DNA from: Proteobacteria bacterium UBA2363
Lineage (GTDB): Bacteria; Pseudomonadota; Gammaproteobacteria; Xanthomonadales; UBA2363
Direction of reading: 5' to 3'
NCBI GenBank assembly: GCA_002344355.1
Contig: DDTN01000022.1
Location: 1-64,000, forward strand
DNA: 64,000 bases
In this document: positions 51,981-60,669 of the stretch, piece after piece
How the letters are laid out: every line of letters starts with the position of its first letter
Numbering within the stretch: the first letter of the stretch is position 1
Made by a program: the position numbers and the translations under genes
The notes under the pieces: model-generated
Database searches by the model: none
Told to the model about the DNA's origin: nothing
What the model saw: the letters and a program-made list of their open reading frames with translations, nothing else

Positions 51981-54900
51981 ATGTCGGCCATGGACGGCAC
52001 GCCCCCCGACCCGCGTCGCGACCCGCTGCAGGGCTTCCATCGGGCGGTCGCCGACTGGTTCCGCCGGGCCTTTCCCGGCGGCGCCACCGCGGTCCAGTCG
52101 CGTGCCTGGCGCGAGGCGCGCGCCGGCCGCCCTGCCCTGGTCTGCGCGCCGACCGGCTCGGGCAAGACCCTGGCGGCCTTCCTGGCGGCGCTCGACGACC
52201 TGGTGGTGCGCGGCCTGGCGGCACCCCTGCCGGATGCCGTCCAGGTGCTCTACGTGTCGCCGCTCAAGGCGCTCTCGAACGACATCGAGAAGAACCTGCA
52301 GGCGCCCCTGAACGGCATCCGCGATCGCCTGTTCGAGCTCGGCCTGCCCGACGTCGGCCTGCGCGTCGGCGTGCGCACCGGCGACAGCACCACCGCCGAG
52401 CGCGCCCTGATGCGCCGGCTGCCGCCGCACGTGCTGGTGACCACGCCCGAGTCCCTGTTCATCCTGCTGACCAGTCTCTCCGGGCGCGCCATGCTCGGCG
52501 ACGTACGCACCGTGATCGTCGACGAGCTGCACGCCCTGGCCGGCAGCAAGCGCGGCGCCCACCTGATGCTGTCGCTGGAGCGCCTGGCGGCGCTGTCCGG
52601 CCGGCGGCCGCTGCGCATCGGCCTGTCGGCGACGGTGCGGCCGGTCGACGTGGTCGCCCGCTACCTGGTCGGCGCGGGCGACGACGGCGATTGCACGGTG
52701 ATCGACGCCGGCCATGCCCGGCGCCGCGACCTCGCCGTGGAAGTGCCGGGGGCGCCACTCGATGCGGTGATGTCGAACGAGGTCTGGACCGAGGTCTACG
52801 ACCGCCTGGCCGAGCTGGCCCGCGGCCATCGCACAACCCTGGTGTTCGTCAACCAGCGGCGCCTGGCCGAACGGGTCGCCCGGCACCTGGCCGAGCGCCT
52901 GGGCGAGGGCGAGGTCGCCGCCCACCACGGTTCGCTGGCGCGGGCGCAACGCCTGGACGCCGAGCAGCGCCTGAAGTCCGGCCGCCTGCGCGCCCTGGTC
53001 GCGACCTCGTCGCTGGAACTGGGCATCGACATCGGCGAGGTCGACCTGGTCTGCCAGCTCGGCTCGCCGCGCTGGATCAGCGCCCTGCTGCAGCGGGTCG
53101 GTCGTTCCGGGCACGCCGTCGGCGGCCTGCCCAAGGGTCGGCTGTTCCCGCTCAGCCGCGACGACCTGCTGGAGTGCGCGGCCCTGCTGCGGGCCATCGA
53201 CGAGGGCGTGCTGGACCGCCTGCGCGACGCCGGCGCGCCGCTGGACGTGCTCGCCCAGCAGGTATTGGCCGAGGTCGGCTGCGGCGAGTGGCGCTGCGAC
53301 GACCTGTTCGCCGCGGTCCGTCGCGCCGCGCCGTACCGGAGCCTGGCGCGCGGCGAGTTCGATGCCGTGCTGGCGATGCTGGCGGAGGGCTATGCCACCC
53401 GGCGCGGCCGGCGCGGCGCCTGGTTGCACCTGGACGGCATCAACGGCCGGGTGCGGCCGCGGCGCGGCGCGCGCCTGGTCGCGGTGACCAACGCCGGCAC
53501 CATCCCCGACCAGTTCGACTACGACGTCGTGCTGCAGCCGGAGGGCCAGCGGATCGGCACCCTCAACGAGGACTTCGCCTTCGAGAGCGTCGCCGGCGAC
53601 ATCTTCCAGCTCGGCAACAGCGCCTACCGCATCCTCAAGGTCGAGACCGGCAAGGTGCTGGTCGAGGACGCCCGCGGCCAGCCGCCCAGCCTGCCGTTCT
53701 GGTTCGGCGAGGCCCTGGGCCGCAGCGACGAGCTGTCGCAGGCGGTGTCCGCGCTGAGCGCCGAGGTCGACCGCGCCCTGGACGAGGGACCGGATGCCGC
53801 CGCCGGCCTGCTGGCCCGGGTGCCCGGCCTGCCGGTCGCGGCCGGCGGGCAGCTGGTCGACTGGCTGGCGGCGGCACGGGCCGCGCTGGGCGTCCTGCCG
53901 ACCCTCGACACCCTGGTCGTCGAACGCTTCTTCGACGAGGTCGGCGACGCCCACCTGGTGATCCACTCGCCGTACGGCTCGCGCATCAACAAGGCCTGGG
54001 GCCTGGCCCTGCGCAAGCGCTTCTGCCGGACCTTCAACTTCGAGCTGCAGGCCTCGGCGCTGGAGGACAGCCTGATCCTGTCGCTGGGCCCCAGCCACAG
54101 CTTCCCGCTCGAGGACGTCACCCGTTTCCTGCACAGCGCCAGCGCCCGCGACGTGCTGGTCCAGGCGCTGCTCGACGCGCCCATGTTCGACACCCGCTGG
54201 CGCTGGTGCGCCAGCGTCGCCCTGGCGGTGCGCCGCATGAACGCCGGCCGCCGGGTGCCGCCGCAGTTCCAGCGCAGCGATGCCGAGGACCTGCTGACCG
54301 TGGTGTTCCCCGACCAGGTCGCCTGCGCCGAGAACCTGTCCGGCCCGCGCGAGGTGCCCGACCACCCGCTGGTCGCCCAGACCCTGCACGACTGCCTGCA
54401 CGACACCATGGACCTCGACGGCTTCCTGGCGTTGCTGGCCGGGATCGAATCCGGCCGGGTCCGCATCGAGTGCCGCGACCTGGTGGCGCCGTCGCCGCTG
54501 GCCGGCGCCATCCTCAACGCCCGCCCCTATGCCTTCCTGGACGACGGCGAGGCCGAGGAGCGCCGCACCCGTGCGGTCGGCTGGCAGGCGCTGCCCGATG
54601 CCGCCACCGCCGCCACCCTGGCGCGGCCCGATCCGGCGGCGGTGGCGAAGGTCCGCGAGGAGGCCTGGCCGCTGGTGCGCGATGCCGACGAGCTGCACGA
54701 CGCCCTGATGGTGCATGGCGCCCTCGCCGAAGCGGAAGTCCAGCGGCTGGCCGCCGCGGCCTGGCTGGACGAACTGGTCGCAACGGGTCGCGCGCTGCCG
54801 CTTGCGTGGCCCGATGGCCGCCGCGCCGCCTGTGCCGTGGAACGCTGGCCGCAGCTCGGACCCGCCTTGTGCGGCACCGGGGGCGAGGTCGTGGCCGGGA

Positions 54901-56333
54901 CAGCCGCGCCGTGCGATCCGGAGGCGGCCGACGCCGATCCCGACACCGCCCTGGTCGAGCTGCTGCGCGGCCGGCTGGAGCTGCTCGGGCCGACCACGGC
55001 CGCCGCGCTGGCGGCGCCATTCGCCCTGCCGGAGGGGCGGGTCGAGGCGGCCCTGCTGCGCCTGGAAGGCGAGGGCGTGGCGATGCGCGGCGCCTTCGAC
55101 GCCGGGCTCGGTCCCGGCCAGTGGTGCGAGCGCCGCCTGCTGGCGCGTATCCACCGGCTCAGCCGCGACCGGCGCCGGGCCAGCCAGAAGGCGGTGCCGC
55201 CGGCGCAGTTCCAGCGCTTCCTGCTGCACTGGCAGGGCATCGCCGGCGCCGGCGAGCCGCGTCGCGGCGAGGCCGGACTGCTGGCGGTGCTCGAACAGCT
55301 CGAGGGCTGGGTGGCGCCGGCCTGCGCCTGGGAGCGCGACCTGCTGCCGCAGCGCCTGGCCGACTGGTCGCCGGCCCTGCTCGACCGGCTGTGCGCCAGC
55401 GGCCGGATCGGCTGGTGGCGGCCGCGTGCCCCCGGCGCCGTGCCGTCCGGGCGCGGCGCCCCGGTGCGCGCCACCCCGATCCTGCTGTCGGCGCGTGCCA
55501 GCCTGGGCCACTGGCAGGCCCTGGCCGCCGGCGAGCCGGCGGCCGGCCAGGATCCGCTGGCCGGACTGGATGGCCGCGCCCGCCGGGTGGCCGAAACGCT
55601 GCGCGCCTGCGGCGCCCTGTTCCTGGACGACCTGGTGGCGGAGAGCGGCCTGATCCTGGCCGAGGCCGAGACCGCCCTGGCCGAACTGGTCGGCCAGGGT
55701 CTGGCCGGCTGCGACAGTTTCGCGGGACTGCGCGCCCTTCTCGCGCCGGCCCGGCACCGGGCGCGCCAGCGGGGCAGGGTGCTGCCGGCCGATGCCGGCC
55801 ATGCCGGTCGCTGGAGCCTGCAGCGCGTGCGGCCTGCCGGCGCGGGCGAGGCGGGCGGCGGCCTGGCCGAGCCCGCCGTGGAGCATGTCGCCCGGGTGCT
55901 GCTGCGTCGCTATGGCGTGGTGTTCCGGGCCCTGCTGGCGCGCGAGCAGCACCTGCCGCCCTGGCGGGCCCTGCACTATGTGTACCGGCGCATGGAAGCG
56001 CGCGGCGAGCTGCTGGGCGGCCGCTTCGTCGAGGGCCAGGCCGGCGAGCAGTTCGCGCTGGCCGAGGCCGCCAGCGCGCTGCGCGGCCTGGCGCCCGGGC
56101 AGGGCAGCCTGGTCGCGCTGAGCGCCGCCGACCCGCTCAACCTGTCCGGTGTCCTGGGCAGCGGCACGCGCCTGCCGGGCCTGGCCGGCAATCGACTGCT
56201 GCTGCGCGATGGCGTGCCGGCCGGCAACCGCAGCGGCCGGCGCATCACCCTGGACCCGCAGCTCGCCCTGGCCGATCTGGACCGGGCGCGCCGGATCCTG
56301 GCCGGCAGCGCCGGTCCGTCCCTGCGGGTCTGA
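51981..56333 (+). CDS. lhr: ATP-dependent helicase Lhr, long form
   Basis: Large superfamily-2 helicase (1450 aa) of DNA/RNA-DNA repair. Lhr core: Q-motif region near 38, Walker A APTGSGKT (56-63), DELH box (181-184), SATV (216-219), the second RecA domain with HHGSLARAQRLDAEQ, ATSSLELGIDIG and QRVGRSGH (about 300-385), and winged-helix and core domain 4. The remaining 600 residues are the C-terminal extension with tandem winged helices and an AlkZ-like part that marks the long bacterial form. Starts at 51981 and 51990 are both possible. Transcribed alone. Confidence 0.96.
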   Translation: MSAMDGTPPDPRRDPLQGFHRAVADWFRRAFPGGATAVQSRAWREARAGRPALVCAPTGSGKTLAAFLAALDDLVVRGLAAPLPDAVQVLYVSPLKALSNDIEKNLQAPLNGIRDRLFELGLPDVGLRVGVRTGDSTTAERALMRRLPPHVLVTTPESLFILLTSLSGRAMLGDVRTVIVDELHALAGSKRGAHLMLSLERLAALSGRRPLRIGLSATVRPVDVVARYLVGAGDDGDCTVIDAGHARRRDLAVEVPGAPLDAVMSNEVWTEVYDRLAELARGHRTTLVFVNQRRLAERVARHLAERLGEGEVAAHHGSLARAQRLDAEQRLKSGRLRALVATSSLELGIDIGEVDLVCQLGSPRWISALLQRVGRSGHAVGGLPKGRLFPLSRDDLLECAALLRAIDEGVLDRLRDAGAPLDVLAQQVLAEVGCGEWRCDDLFAAVRRAAPYRSLARGEFDAVLAMLAEGYATRRGRRGAWLHLDGINGRVRPRRGARLVAVTNAGTIPDQFDYDVVLQPEGQRIGTLNEDFAFESVAGDIFQLGNSAYRILKVETGKVLVEDARGQPPSLPFWFGEALGRSDELSQAVSALSAEVDRALDEGPDAAAGLLARVPGLPVAAGGQLVDWLAAARAALGVLPTLDTLVVERFFDEVGDAHLVIHSPYGSRINKAWGLALRKRFCRTFNFELQASALEDSLILSLGPSHSFPLEDVTRFLHSASARDVLVQALLDAPMFDTRWRWCASVALAVRRMNAGRRVPPQFQRSDAEDLLTVVFPDQVACAENLSGPREVPDHPLVAQTLHDCLHDTMDLDGFLALLAGIESGRVRIECRDLVAPSPLAGAILNARPYAFLDDGEAEERRTRAVGWQALPDAATAATLARPDPAAVAKVREEAWPLVRDADELHDALMVHGALAEAEVQRLAAAAWLDELVATGRALPLAWPDGRRAACAVERWPQLGPALCGTGGEVVAGTAAPCDPEAADADPDTALVELLRGRLELLGPTTAAALAAPFALPEGRVEAALLRLEGEGVAMRGAFDAGLGPGQWCERRLLARIHRLSRDRRRASQKAVPPAQFQRFLLHWQGIAGAGEPRRGEAGLLAVLEQLEGWVAPACAWERDLLPQRLADWSPALLDRLCASGRIGWWRPRAPGAVPSGRGAPVRATPILLSARASLGHWQALAAGEPAAGQDPLAGLDGRARRVAETLRACGALFLDDLVAESGLILAEAETALAELVGQGLAGCDSFAGLRALLAPARHRARQRGRVLPADAGHAGRWSLQRVRPAGAGEAGGGLAEPAVEHVARVLLRRYGVVFRALLAREQHLPPWRALHYVYRRMEARGELLGGRFVEGQAGEQFALAEAASALRGLAPGQGSLVALSAADPLNLSGVLGSGTRLPGLAGNRLLLRDGVPAGNRSGRRITLDPQLALADLDRARRILAGSAGPSLRV

Positions 56334-56735
56334 TGGCGCGACGCGCGAAGCGGCTGCGGCCGCCAGGGGGAGGGGACAAGGGACCGGGGACCGGAGAGCG
56401 GAGAGCGGAGAGCGTGATCCGGGCCGGTAAGGGTGAGCGGGAAGGGTGGGCGGGGCGCGGAGCGTGCTCATTCTTGCCTGCCTCCGGGGGACGGGGTTGG
56501 TGTCGTGCACCGGCGCTCACTCAGCGCGCGAGCCGGCCTTGCGCAAGCTCCTGCGACACGGGCACGGGCACGGAGCGGAACGGCGTGGCGGGCCGTGACG
56601 CCTGCCGGGACACCAGGCCGGTCAGACCTGCGCGGGTTTTGGCAAAACCGCGGCCTTTGTCCCGTTGACCCTGTGTGGGACCGTCCACCGCCCGGTGCCG
56701 ACGGCCGCCCCATTTCCATTCAGGGAGCCCGAACC
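56334..56735. other. 402-base intergenic region with heptad array
   Basis: No gene seen. Apart from the heptad array at 56373-56414 it contains an imperfect inverted repeat, GCGGGTTTTG-GCAAAACCGC, at about 56633-56652. This lies about 85 bases before the next gene and would be a candidate operator or early hairpin. No clear sigma-70 promoter. Confidence 0.4.
56373..56414 (+). repeat. purine-rich heptad array
   Basis: In strict 7-base phase: GGGACAA, GGGACCG, GGGACCG, GAGAGCG, GAGAGCG, GAGAGCG. Same unit family as the array at 15401-15456 (shared GAGAGCG and GGGACC-). It starts about 40 bases after the lhr stop. Confidence 0.65.
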
Positions 56736-58055
56736 ATGTCCATCACCCGCACCGCCCTCGTTGGCGGTCTACTGGCTGTCGCGTTCTGCGTTGGCGCGCC
56801 GACCGTTCACGCCCGCGCGCTGGTCGGCACGGCCGGCGACGGCAACCTGGGGCTGTTCCTGCCGACCCCGGCGGTCGGCCTGCCGAACCCGGCCATCCAG
56901 CAGATCGCCGGATTCCCCGCCGGCGCCCAGCCGCATGGCACGGCGATCATCGGCACCAACCAGGGCCTGGTCGCAGACTTCGCCAACAGCCGGGTGTTCC
57001 TGGTCAGCCTGCAACCGGCCCAGGTCACCGCCACCCTGCCGACGCCCGGCTACAACGGCTCGGGCACGCTGGCGGTCAGCCCCGATCGCAGCGTCGCCCT
57101 GGCCAGCGGCTTCGTGGCGCAGCTGACCGTGATCCGCGCGCCGTTCTCGGCGACCTCGGCGCTGTCGCAGATCCAGCTGCCGGCGCCGATCGCCTCGTTC
57201 GCGACCCAGAACATCGACTTTGATGCCCAGGGCCGTGCCTACGTCCGGCACACCGCGGGCATCAGCGTCATCGACCCGCCGTACCAGGCCGTGGCCTTCA
57301 CCTTGCCGCTGAACAGCCTGCGCGGCGGCGGCATCGCGGTCAGTCCCGATGGCAGCCGGCTGATCACCGGCTACGTGGTCTCGGCGCCGGTCGACCTCCC
57401 GGCGCGGGCCGAAAATGCCCCGTCACCCGCGCCCGGACCCGTGCTGGGGGACCTGCCGGCCGGGGTGGCCGGCGGCACCGCCGAAGCCGGTCTGGACGTG
57501 TTCACCCTGCCGCTGGGCGCGGCCAGCACCGCGCAGCGCGTCGCCCTGCTGGACTGCGCCTGCTACTTTGCGGCGGTGCAGATCACCCCGGACGGCCAGC
57601 GGGCGGTGCTGGGCGTGCTGTCCGACGTGCCCGACTCGGTGCCCGTCGTGCACAGCCTGCCGGCGCCGTTCACCGACCCTTCCGCACTGCAGGCGCTGCC
57701 GCTGCCGCCAGGCTTCGTCGGCGCCCAGGGTTTCGAGGACATCGGCATCAGCGCCGACGGCAGCGAGGCGATCCTGACCGGCCAGTCGCTGACCGGCGGC
57801 AGCTTCGGCGGACTGCCGGCCCTGCACCTGCGGGCGCCGTTCACGACGGCGGGCGTGCAGGCCAGTGCCCTGGTGGTGCCGGGTGGCCGCGGCGCCGGAT
57901 CGGTGCGCTACGCGCCGGCCGGCACGCTGCCGCCCCCGCCGCCGCCGGTGGCGGCGCAGCCGGTCCCGACCCTGACGCCCTGGCAGCTCCTGCTCCTGGC
58001 CGCGGCGCTCGCCTGGCTGGGCGGGGGCAGGCTGCGGCGGCGCAGCGCTGCCTGA
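56736..58055 (+). CDS. exported protein with IPTL-CTERM sorting signal
   Basis: A 439-residue exported protein. Signal peptide (about 1-28), then a propeller-like domain with repeats such as GSGTLAVSPDRSVALASGFVA and GGGIAVSPDGSRLITGYVV (also VQITPDGQRAVLGVLSD, IGISADGSEAILTG). After a Pro-rich hinge comes a C-terminal sorting tail VPTLTPWQLLLLAAALAWLGGG followed by RLRRRS. This is the IPTL-CTERM tripartite layout: short motif, one membrane helix, basic end. AGGGAG precedes the ATG. It is probably processed at the tail by a dedicated transpeptidase not encoded in this window. Function of the domain unknown. Confidence 0.83.
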   Translation: MSITRTALVGGLLAVAFCVGAPTVHARALVGTAGDGNLGLFLPTPAVGLPNPAIQQIAGFPAGAQPHGTAIIGTNQGLVADFANSRVFLVSLQPAQVTATLPTPGYNGSGTLAVSPDRSVALASGFVAQLTVIRAPFSATSALSQIQLPAPIASFATQNIDFDAQGRAYVRHTAGISVIDPPYQAVAFTLPLNSLRGGGIAVSPDGSRLITGYVVSAPVDLPARAENAPSPAPGPVLGDLPAGVAGGTAEAGLDVFTLPLGAASTAQRVALLDCACYFAAVQITPDGQRAVLGVLSDVPDSVPVVHSLPAPFTDPSALQALPLPPGFVGAQGFEDIGISADGSEAILTGQSLTGGSFGGLPALHLRAPFTTAGVQASALVVPGGRGAGSVRYAPAGTLPPPPPPVAAQPVPTLTPWQLLLLAAALAWLGGGRLRRRSAA

Positions 58056-58089
58056 GGCCCACCCGGGGCACGGTTCGCGGTCATTCCCG

Positions 58090-58138
58090 CTGCCGGTCGC
58101 CGGACCGGCAGCCCCGCGGGCGCCGTCGACCGGCGCCC
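58090..58138. terminator. two tandem hairpins before rpsP
   Basis: CTGCCGGTC-GCCG-GACCGGCAG (58090-58111) and GGGCGCC-GTCGACC-GGCGCCC (58118-58138). They lie 35 bases after the IPTL-CTERM gene. They lack T-runs but would likely block read-through into the ribosomal operon. Confidence 0.4.
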
Positions 58139-58249
58139 GGGGGCGGACCCGACGCCGGCACCGAGGGCGCATTCCCGCCCGTGCGGCGTCCGGCGACGGG
58201 TGCCGGGGCCGCAGCCCGGCGGGCTGCGACCGCCGGGCCTGCGCGGGCC

Positions 58250-58277
58250 TTCCATTTCCGGGGGGTGTCGCTATAAT
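58250..58277 (+). promoter_or_regulatory. sigma-70 promoter of rpsP-rimM-trmD
   Basis: -10 TATAAT (58272-58277), a perfect consensus, with -35-like TTCCAT (58250-58255) and a 16-base spacer. It is 56 bases before rpsP. It is the clearest vegetative promoter in the window, fitting a ribosomal-protein operon. Confidence 0.7.
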
Positions 58278-58332
58278 GTCGCGTTCATTCGCGCCCCCGT
58301 CGGGACGCGATTCCCACCCAGAGTCCCCGCAC

Positions 58333-58593
58333 ATGGTCAAGATTCGACTGGCTCGCGGCGGCGCCAAGGCGCGGCCGTTCTACCACATCATCGTCGCCGA
58401 CGAGCGCAGCCCGCGCGACGGTCGCAGCATCGAGCGCGTGGGTTTCTACAACCCGATCGCGACCGGCCAGGAGCGTCCGCTCGAGGTCAAGCTGGAGCGC
58501 GTCGACCACTGGGTCGGCAAGGGCGCCCAGATGACCGAGAAGGTGCGTTCGCTGGTCAAGCAGGCCCGCAAGAGCCAGCCCGCCGCGGCCTGA
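58333..58593 (+). CDS. rpsP: 30S ribosomal protein S16
   Basis: Small-subunit protein of 86 residues. The start MVKIRLARGGAKARPFYHI and the middle RSIERVGFYNP and VDHWVGKGAQMTEKV are diagnostic. The Lys/Ala C-terminus (KQARKSQPAAA) is short. First gene of the conserved rpsP-rimM-trmD-rplS group; a consensus TATAAT lies upstream and rimM follows after 20 bases. Confidence 0.98.
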   Translation: MVKIRLARGGAKARPFYHIIVADERSPRDGRSIERVGFYNPIATGQERPLEVKLERVDHWVGKGAQMTEKVRSLVKQARKSQPAAA

Positions 58594-58613
58594 GGGCCGC
58601 GCGCAGCCCCGCC

Positions 58614-59123
58614 ATGGACCGCCGCGACCGCCGCGTCCTGGTAGGGCGTGTGGTCGGCGTCCATGGCGTCCGCGGCGGCGTCAAGGTGGAGTCCTTCACC
58701 GAGCCGCGCGGCCGCATCTTCGACTACCAGCCCTGGATCGTCCGCCAGCTCGGCGCCGAACGCGTCGCGCGCGGCCGGCCGCTGGTCCGCGACCAGCGCA
58801 TCGCCGCCATGATCGACGGCGTCGAGGATCGCGACGCCGCGGCCGCCCTGCTGGGCGCCGAGATCTGCGTGCGCCGGGCGCAGCTGCCGGCGCCGGCCCC
58901 TGGCGAGTACTACTGGGCCGACCTCGAAGGCCTGGCGGTGGTCAATCTCGACGGCGTGCCGCTGGGCACGGTGGAATCGCTGTTCGCCACCGGCGCCAAC
59001 GACGTGATGGTGGTGCGCCAGGGCGAGCGCGAGCGCCTGGTGCCCTTCGTGCGCGGCAGCCACGTGCGCCGCGTCGACCTCGAGGGCGGCCGGATCCTGG
59101 TCGACTGGGATCCGGACTTCTAG
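58614..59123 (+). CDS. rimM: ribosome maturation factor RimM
   Basis: 16S rRNA processing factor that binds S19 in the 30S head. The 169 residues begin with the RimM N-terminal barrel (VLVGRVVGVHGVRGGVKVESFTEP, 8-31). The PRC-barrel half contains the signature GEYYWADLEGLAVV (about 98-111) and NDVMVVRQGERERLVPFV. The ATG at 58614 is 20 bases after rpsP. Operon with rpsP and trmD. Confidence 0.97.
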   Translation: MDRRDRRVLVGRVVGVHGVRGGVKVESFTEPRGRIFDYQPWIVRQLGAERVARGRPLVRDQRIAAMIDGVEDRDAAAALLGAEICVRRAQLPAPAPGEYYWADLEGLAVVNLDGVPLGTVESLFATGANDVMVVRQGERERLVPFVRGSHVRRVDLEGGRILVDWDPDF

Positions 59124-59189
59124 CGCACCGGTGCCGGCGCGCAGCGCGGCCGGCGCCAGGTTCCTTCCGAGCAGCCGCAGGACCGTGCC

Positions 59190-59951
59190 GTGCGCATCGA
59201 CGTGATCAGCCTGTTTCCCGACTTCGTCGACGCCGCCAGCGGCTTCGGCGTGGTCGGCCGTGCCCGGCAGCGCGGCCTGCTCCAGGTGGCCTGCTGGAAC
59301 CCGCGCGACTTCACCGGCGATCCGCACCGGACCGTCGACGACCGACCCTACGGGGGCGGCCCCGGCATGGTGATGCTGATCGACCCCCTGCGCGCCGCCC
59401 TGGCCGCGGTGCGCAGCGCCGATCCGGCGCCGGCGCACGTGGTGCACCTGAGCCCGCAGGGCGAGCGCCTGACCCAGGCCACGGTCCGGCGGCTGGCGTC
59501 GTTGCCGCGCCTGGTGCTGCTGTGCGGCCGCTACGAGGCGATCGACGAGCGCCTGCTGGCGGCCGAGGTGGACGATGAACTGTCGGTCGGCGACTACGTG
59601 CTGTCCGGCGGCGAGCTGCCGGCCTGCATCGTCATCGACGCCGTCGGCCGGCTGCTCGACGGCGCCCTGGGCGACCCCGACTCGGCCCGCCAGGACTCCT
59701 TCGGCGACGGCCTGCTCGACAGCGGCCACTGGACCCGCCCGGAGCGCCATGCCCTCGGCGAGGTCCCGGCGGTCCTGCTCGGCGGCGACCACGCGGCGAT
59801 CGCCCGCTGGCGGCGGCGGGAGGCCCTGGGCCGGACCTGGCTGCGCCGCCCCGACCTGCTTGCCCGGGCCAGGCTGGACCGCGCCGACCGGGCGCTGCTG
59901 GCCGATTACATCGCCGCCTGGCGGGCGGCGGGCGGGCCCGGATCCGGCTGA
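59190..59951 (+). CDS. trmD: tRNA (guanine-N1)-methyltransferase
   Basis: Methylates G37 of tRNAs to prevent frameshifting; SPOUT-fold dimer. The 253 residues start MRIDVISLFPDFV (GTG codon). They contain DDRPYGGGPGMVM (50-62), LVLLCGRYEAIDERL (107-121) and the knot sequence SVGDYVLSGGELPACIVIDAVGRL (131-154). TRPERHALGEVPAVLLGGDH follows at about 182. The spacer from rimM is 66 bases, long for this operon but without an obvious terminator. Confidence 0.98.
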   Translation: MRIDVISLFPDFVDAASGFGVVGRARQRGLLQVACWNPRDFTGDPHRTVDDRPYGGGPGMVMLIDPLRAALAAVRSADPAPAHVVHLSPQGERLTQATVRRLASLPRLVLLCGRYEAIDERLLAAEVDDELSVGDYVLSGGELPACIVIDAVGRLLDGALGDPDSARQDSFGDGLLDSGHWTRPERHALGEVPAVLLGGDHAAIARWRRREALGRTWLRRPDLLARARLDRADRALLADYIAAWRAAGGPGSG

Positions 59952-60074
59952 ACCGGCGGCGACCGGCGGCCCCTGCCTGCCCGGAGCGACCCGTGGGCGC
60001 GTCCCGGCGGAGGCCCGCCGCGCCCCGCGCCGGCCGGGCCGGGCACGGCAGCCGGGACCGGGGCGGCCCGGGCC

Positions 60075-60104
60075 TTCCCAACGCTGCCGCGGTTCTGCCA
60101 TAAT
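60075..60104 (+). promoter_or_regulatory. likely promoter of rplS
   Basis: -35-like TTCCCA (60075-60080), 18 bases, -10 CATAAT (60099-60104). CCGCGG occurs on both sides of the -10 (60087-60092 and 60105-60110). The rplS start is 49 bases downstream, so rplS can be transcribed independently of trmD. Confidence 0.5.
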
Positions 60105-60152
60105 CCGCGGTCTTTGCAAGTCCCCCCGATTCTCACGTCATTGGTGAACGCC

Positions 60153-60563
60153 ATGAACCTGATCCAGCAATTCGAAGCCGAGCAGATGGCGCGCCAGCTG
60201 CCGGATTTCTCCCCCGGCGACACCGTGGTGGTCAACGTCAAGGTCAAGGAAGGCAACCGCGAGCGCATCCAGGCCTATGAGGGCGTGGTCATCGCCAAGC
60301 GCAACCGCGGCCTGAACTCCGCCTTCACCGTGCGCAAGATGTCGCACGGCACCGGCGTCGAGCGCGTGTTCCAGGCGCACAGTCCGGTGATCGACTCGGT
60401 CGAGGTCAAGCGCCGCGGCAAGGTGCGCGGCGCCAAGCTGTACTTCCTGCGCGGCCTCGAGGGCAAGGCGGCGCGCATCCAGGAGGACCTGGCCGCTTCC
60501 GCCAAGGACGCCGCCAAGCGCGACGCCGCCAAGAAGGCCGCGAAGAAGGCCAAGGAAGCCTGA
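60153..60563 (+). CDS. rplS: 50S ribosomal protein L19
   Basis: Large-subunit protein at the subunit interface. The 136 residues start MNLIQQFEAEQMARQLPDFSPGDTV and contain IQAYEGVVIAKRNRGLNSAFTVRKMSHGTGVERVFQ and VKRRGKVRGAKLYFLRGLEGKAARI, unmistakable for L19. The C-terminal Lys/Ala tail (KDAAKRDAAKKAAKKAKEA) is longer than in E. coli (115 aa), as in xanthomonads. A hairpin terminator follows 44 bases later. Confidence 0.98.
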   Translation: MNLIQQFEAEQMARQLPDFSPGDTVVVNVKVKEGNRERIQAYEGVVIAKRNRGLNSAFTVRKMSHGTGVERVFQAHSPVIDSVEVKRRGKVRGAKLYFLRGLEGKAARIQEDLAASAKDAAKRDAAKKAAKKAKEA

Positions 60564-60607
60564 TCGATCCGGCGCGGCGCCCGCGCGCCGGCCGGCTGTC
60601 CGATCCG

Positions 60608-60631
60608 AAGGCCGCCAGCGATGGCGGCCTT
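60608..60631. terminator. hairpin terminator between rplS and dps
   Basis: AAGGCCGCCA (60608-60617), loop GCGA, TGGCGGCCTT (60622-60631), a perfect 10-bp stem, followed by CGCCGTTTG. It lies between the convergent ends of rplS and dps and could serve both directions, with AA/TT at the stem base on each side. Confidence 0.75.
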
Positions 60632-60669
60632 CGCCGTTTGCGCACCCGCCCCGGGGGCGGGTGCCGGCG

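Noticed and set aside
56373..56414. CRISPR or tandem-repeat array
   Set aside because: Units are 7 bases without spacers and no cas genes are present; this is a short degenerate heptad array.
51801..56510. Minus-strand frame of 1569 codons antisense to lhr
   Set aside because: Composition (Gln/Ala/Gly/His/Arg) and lack of motifs mark it as the shadow of the helicase gene, whose motifs are all intact.
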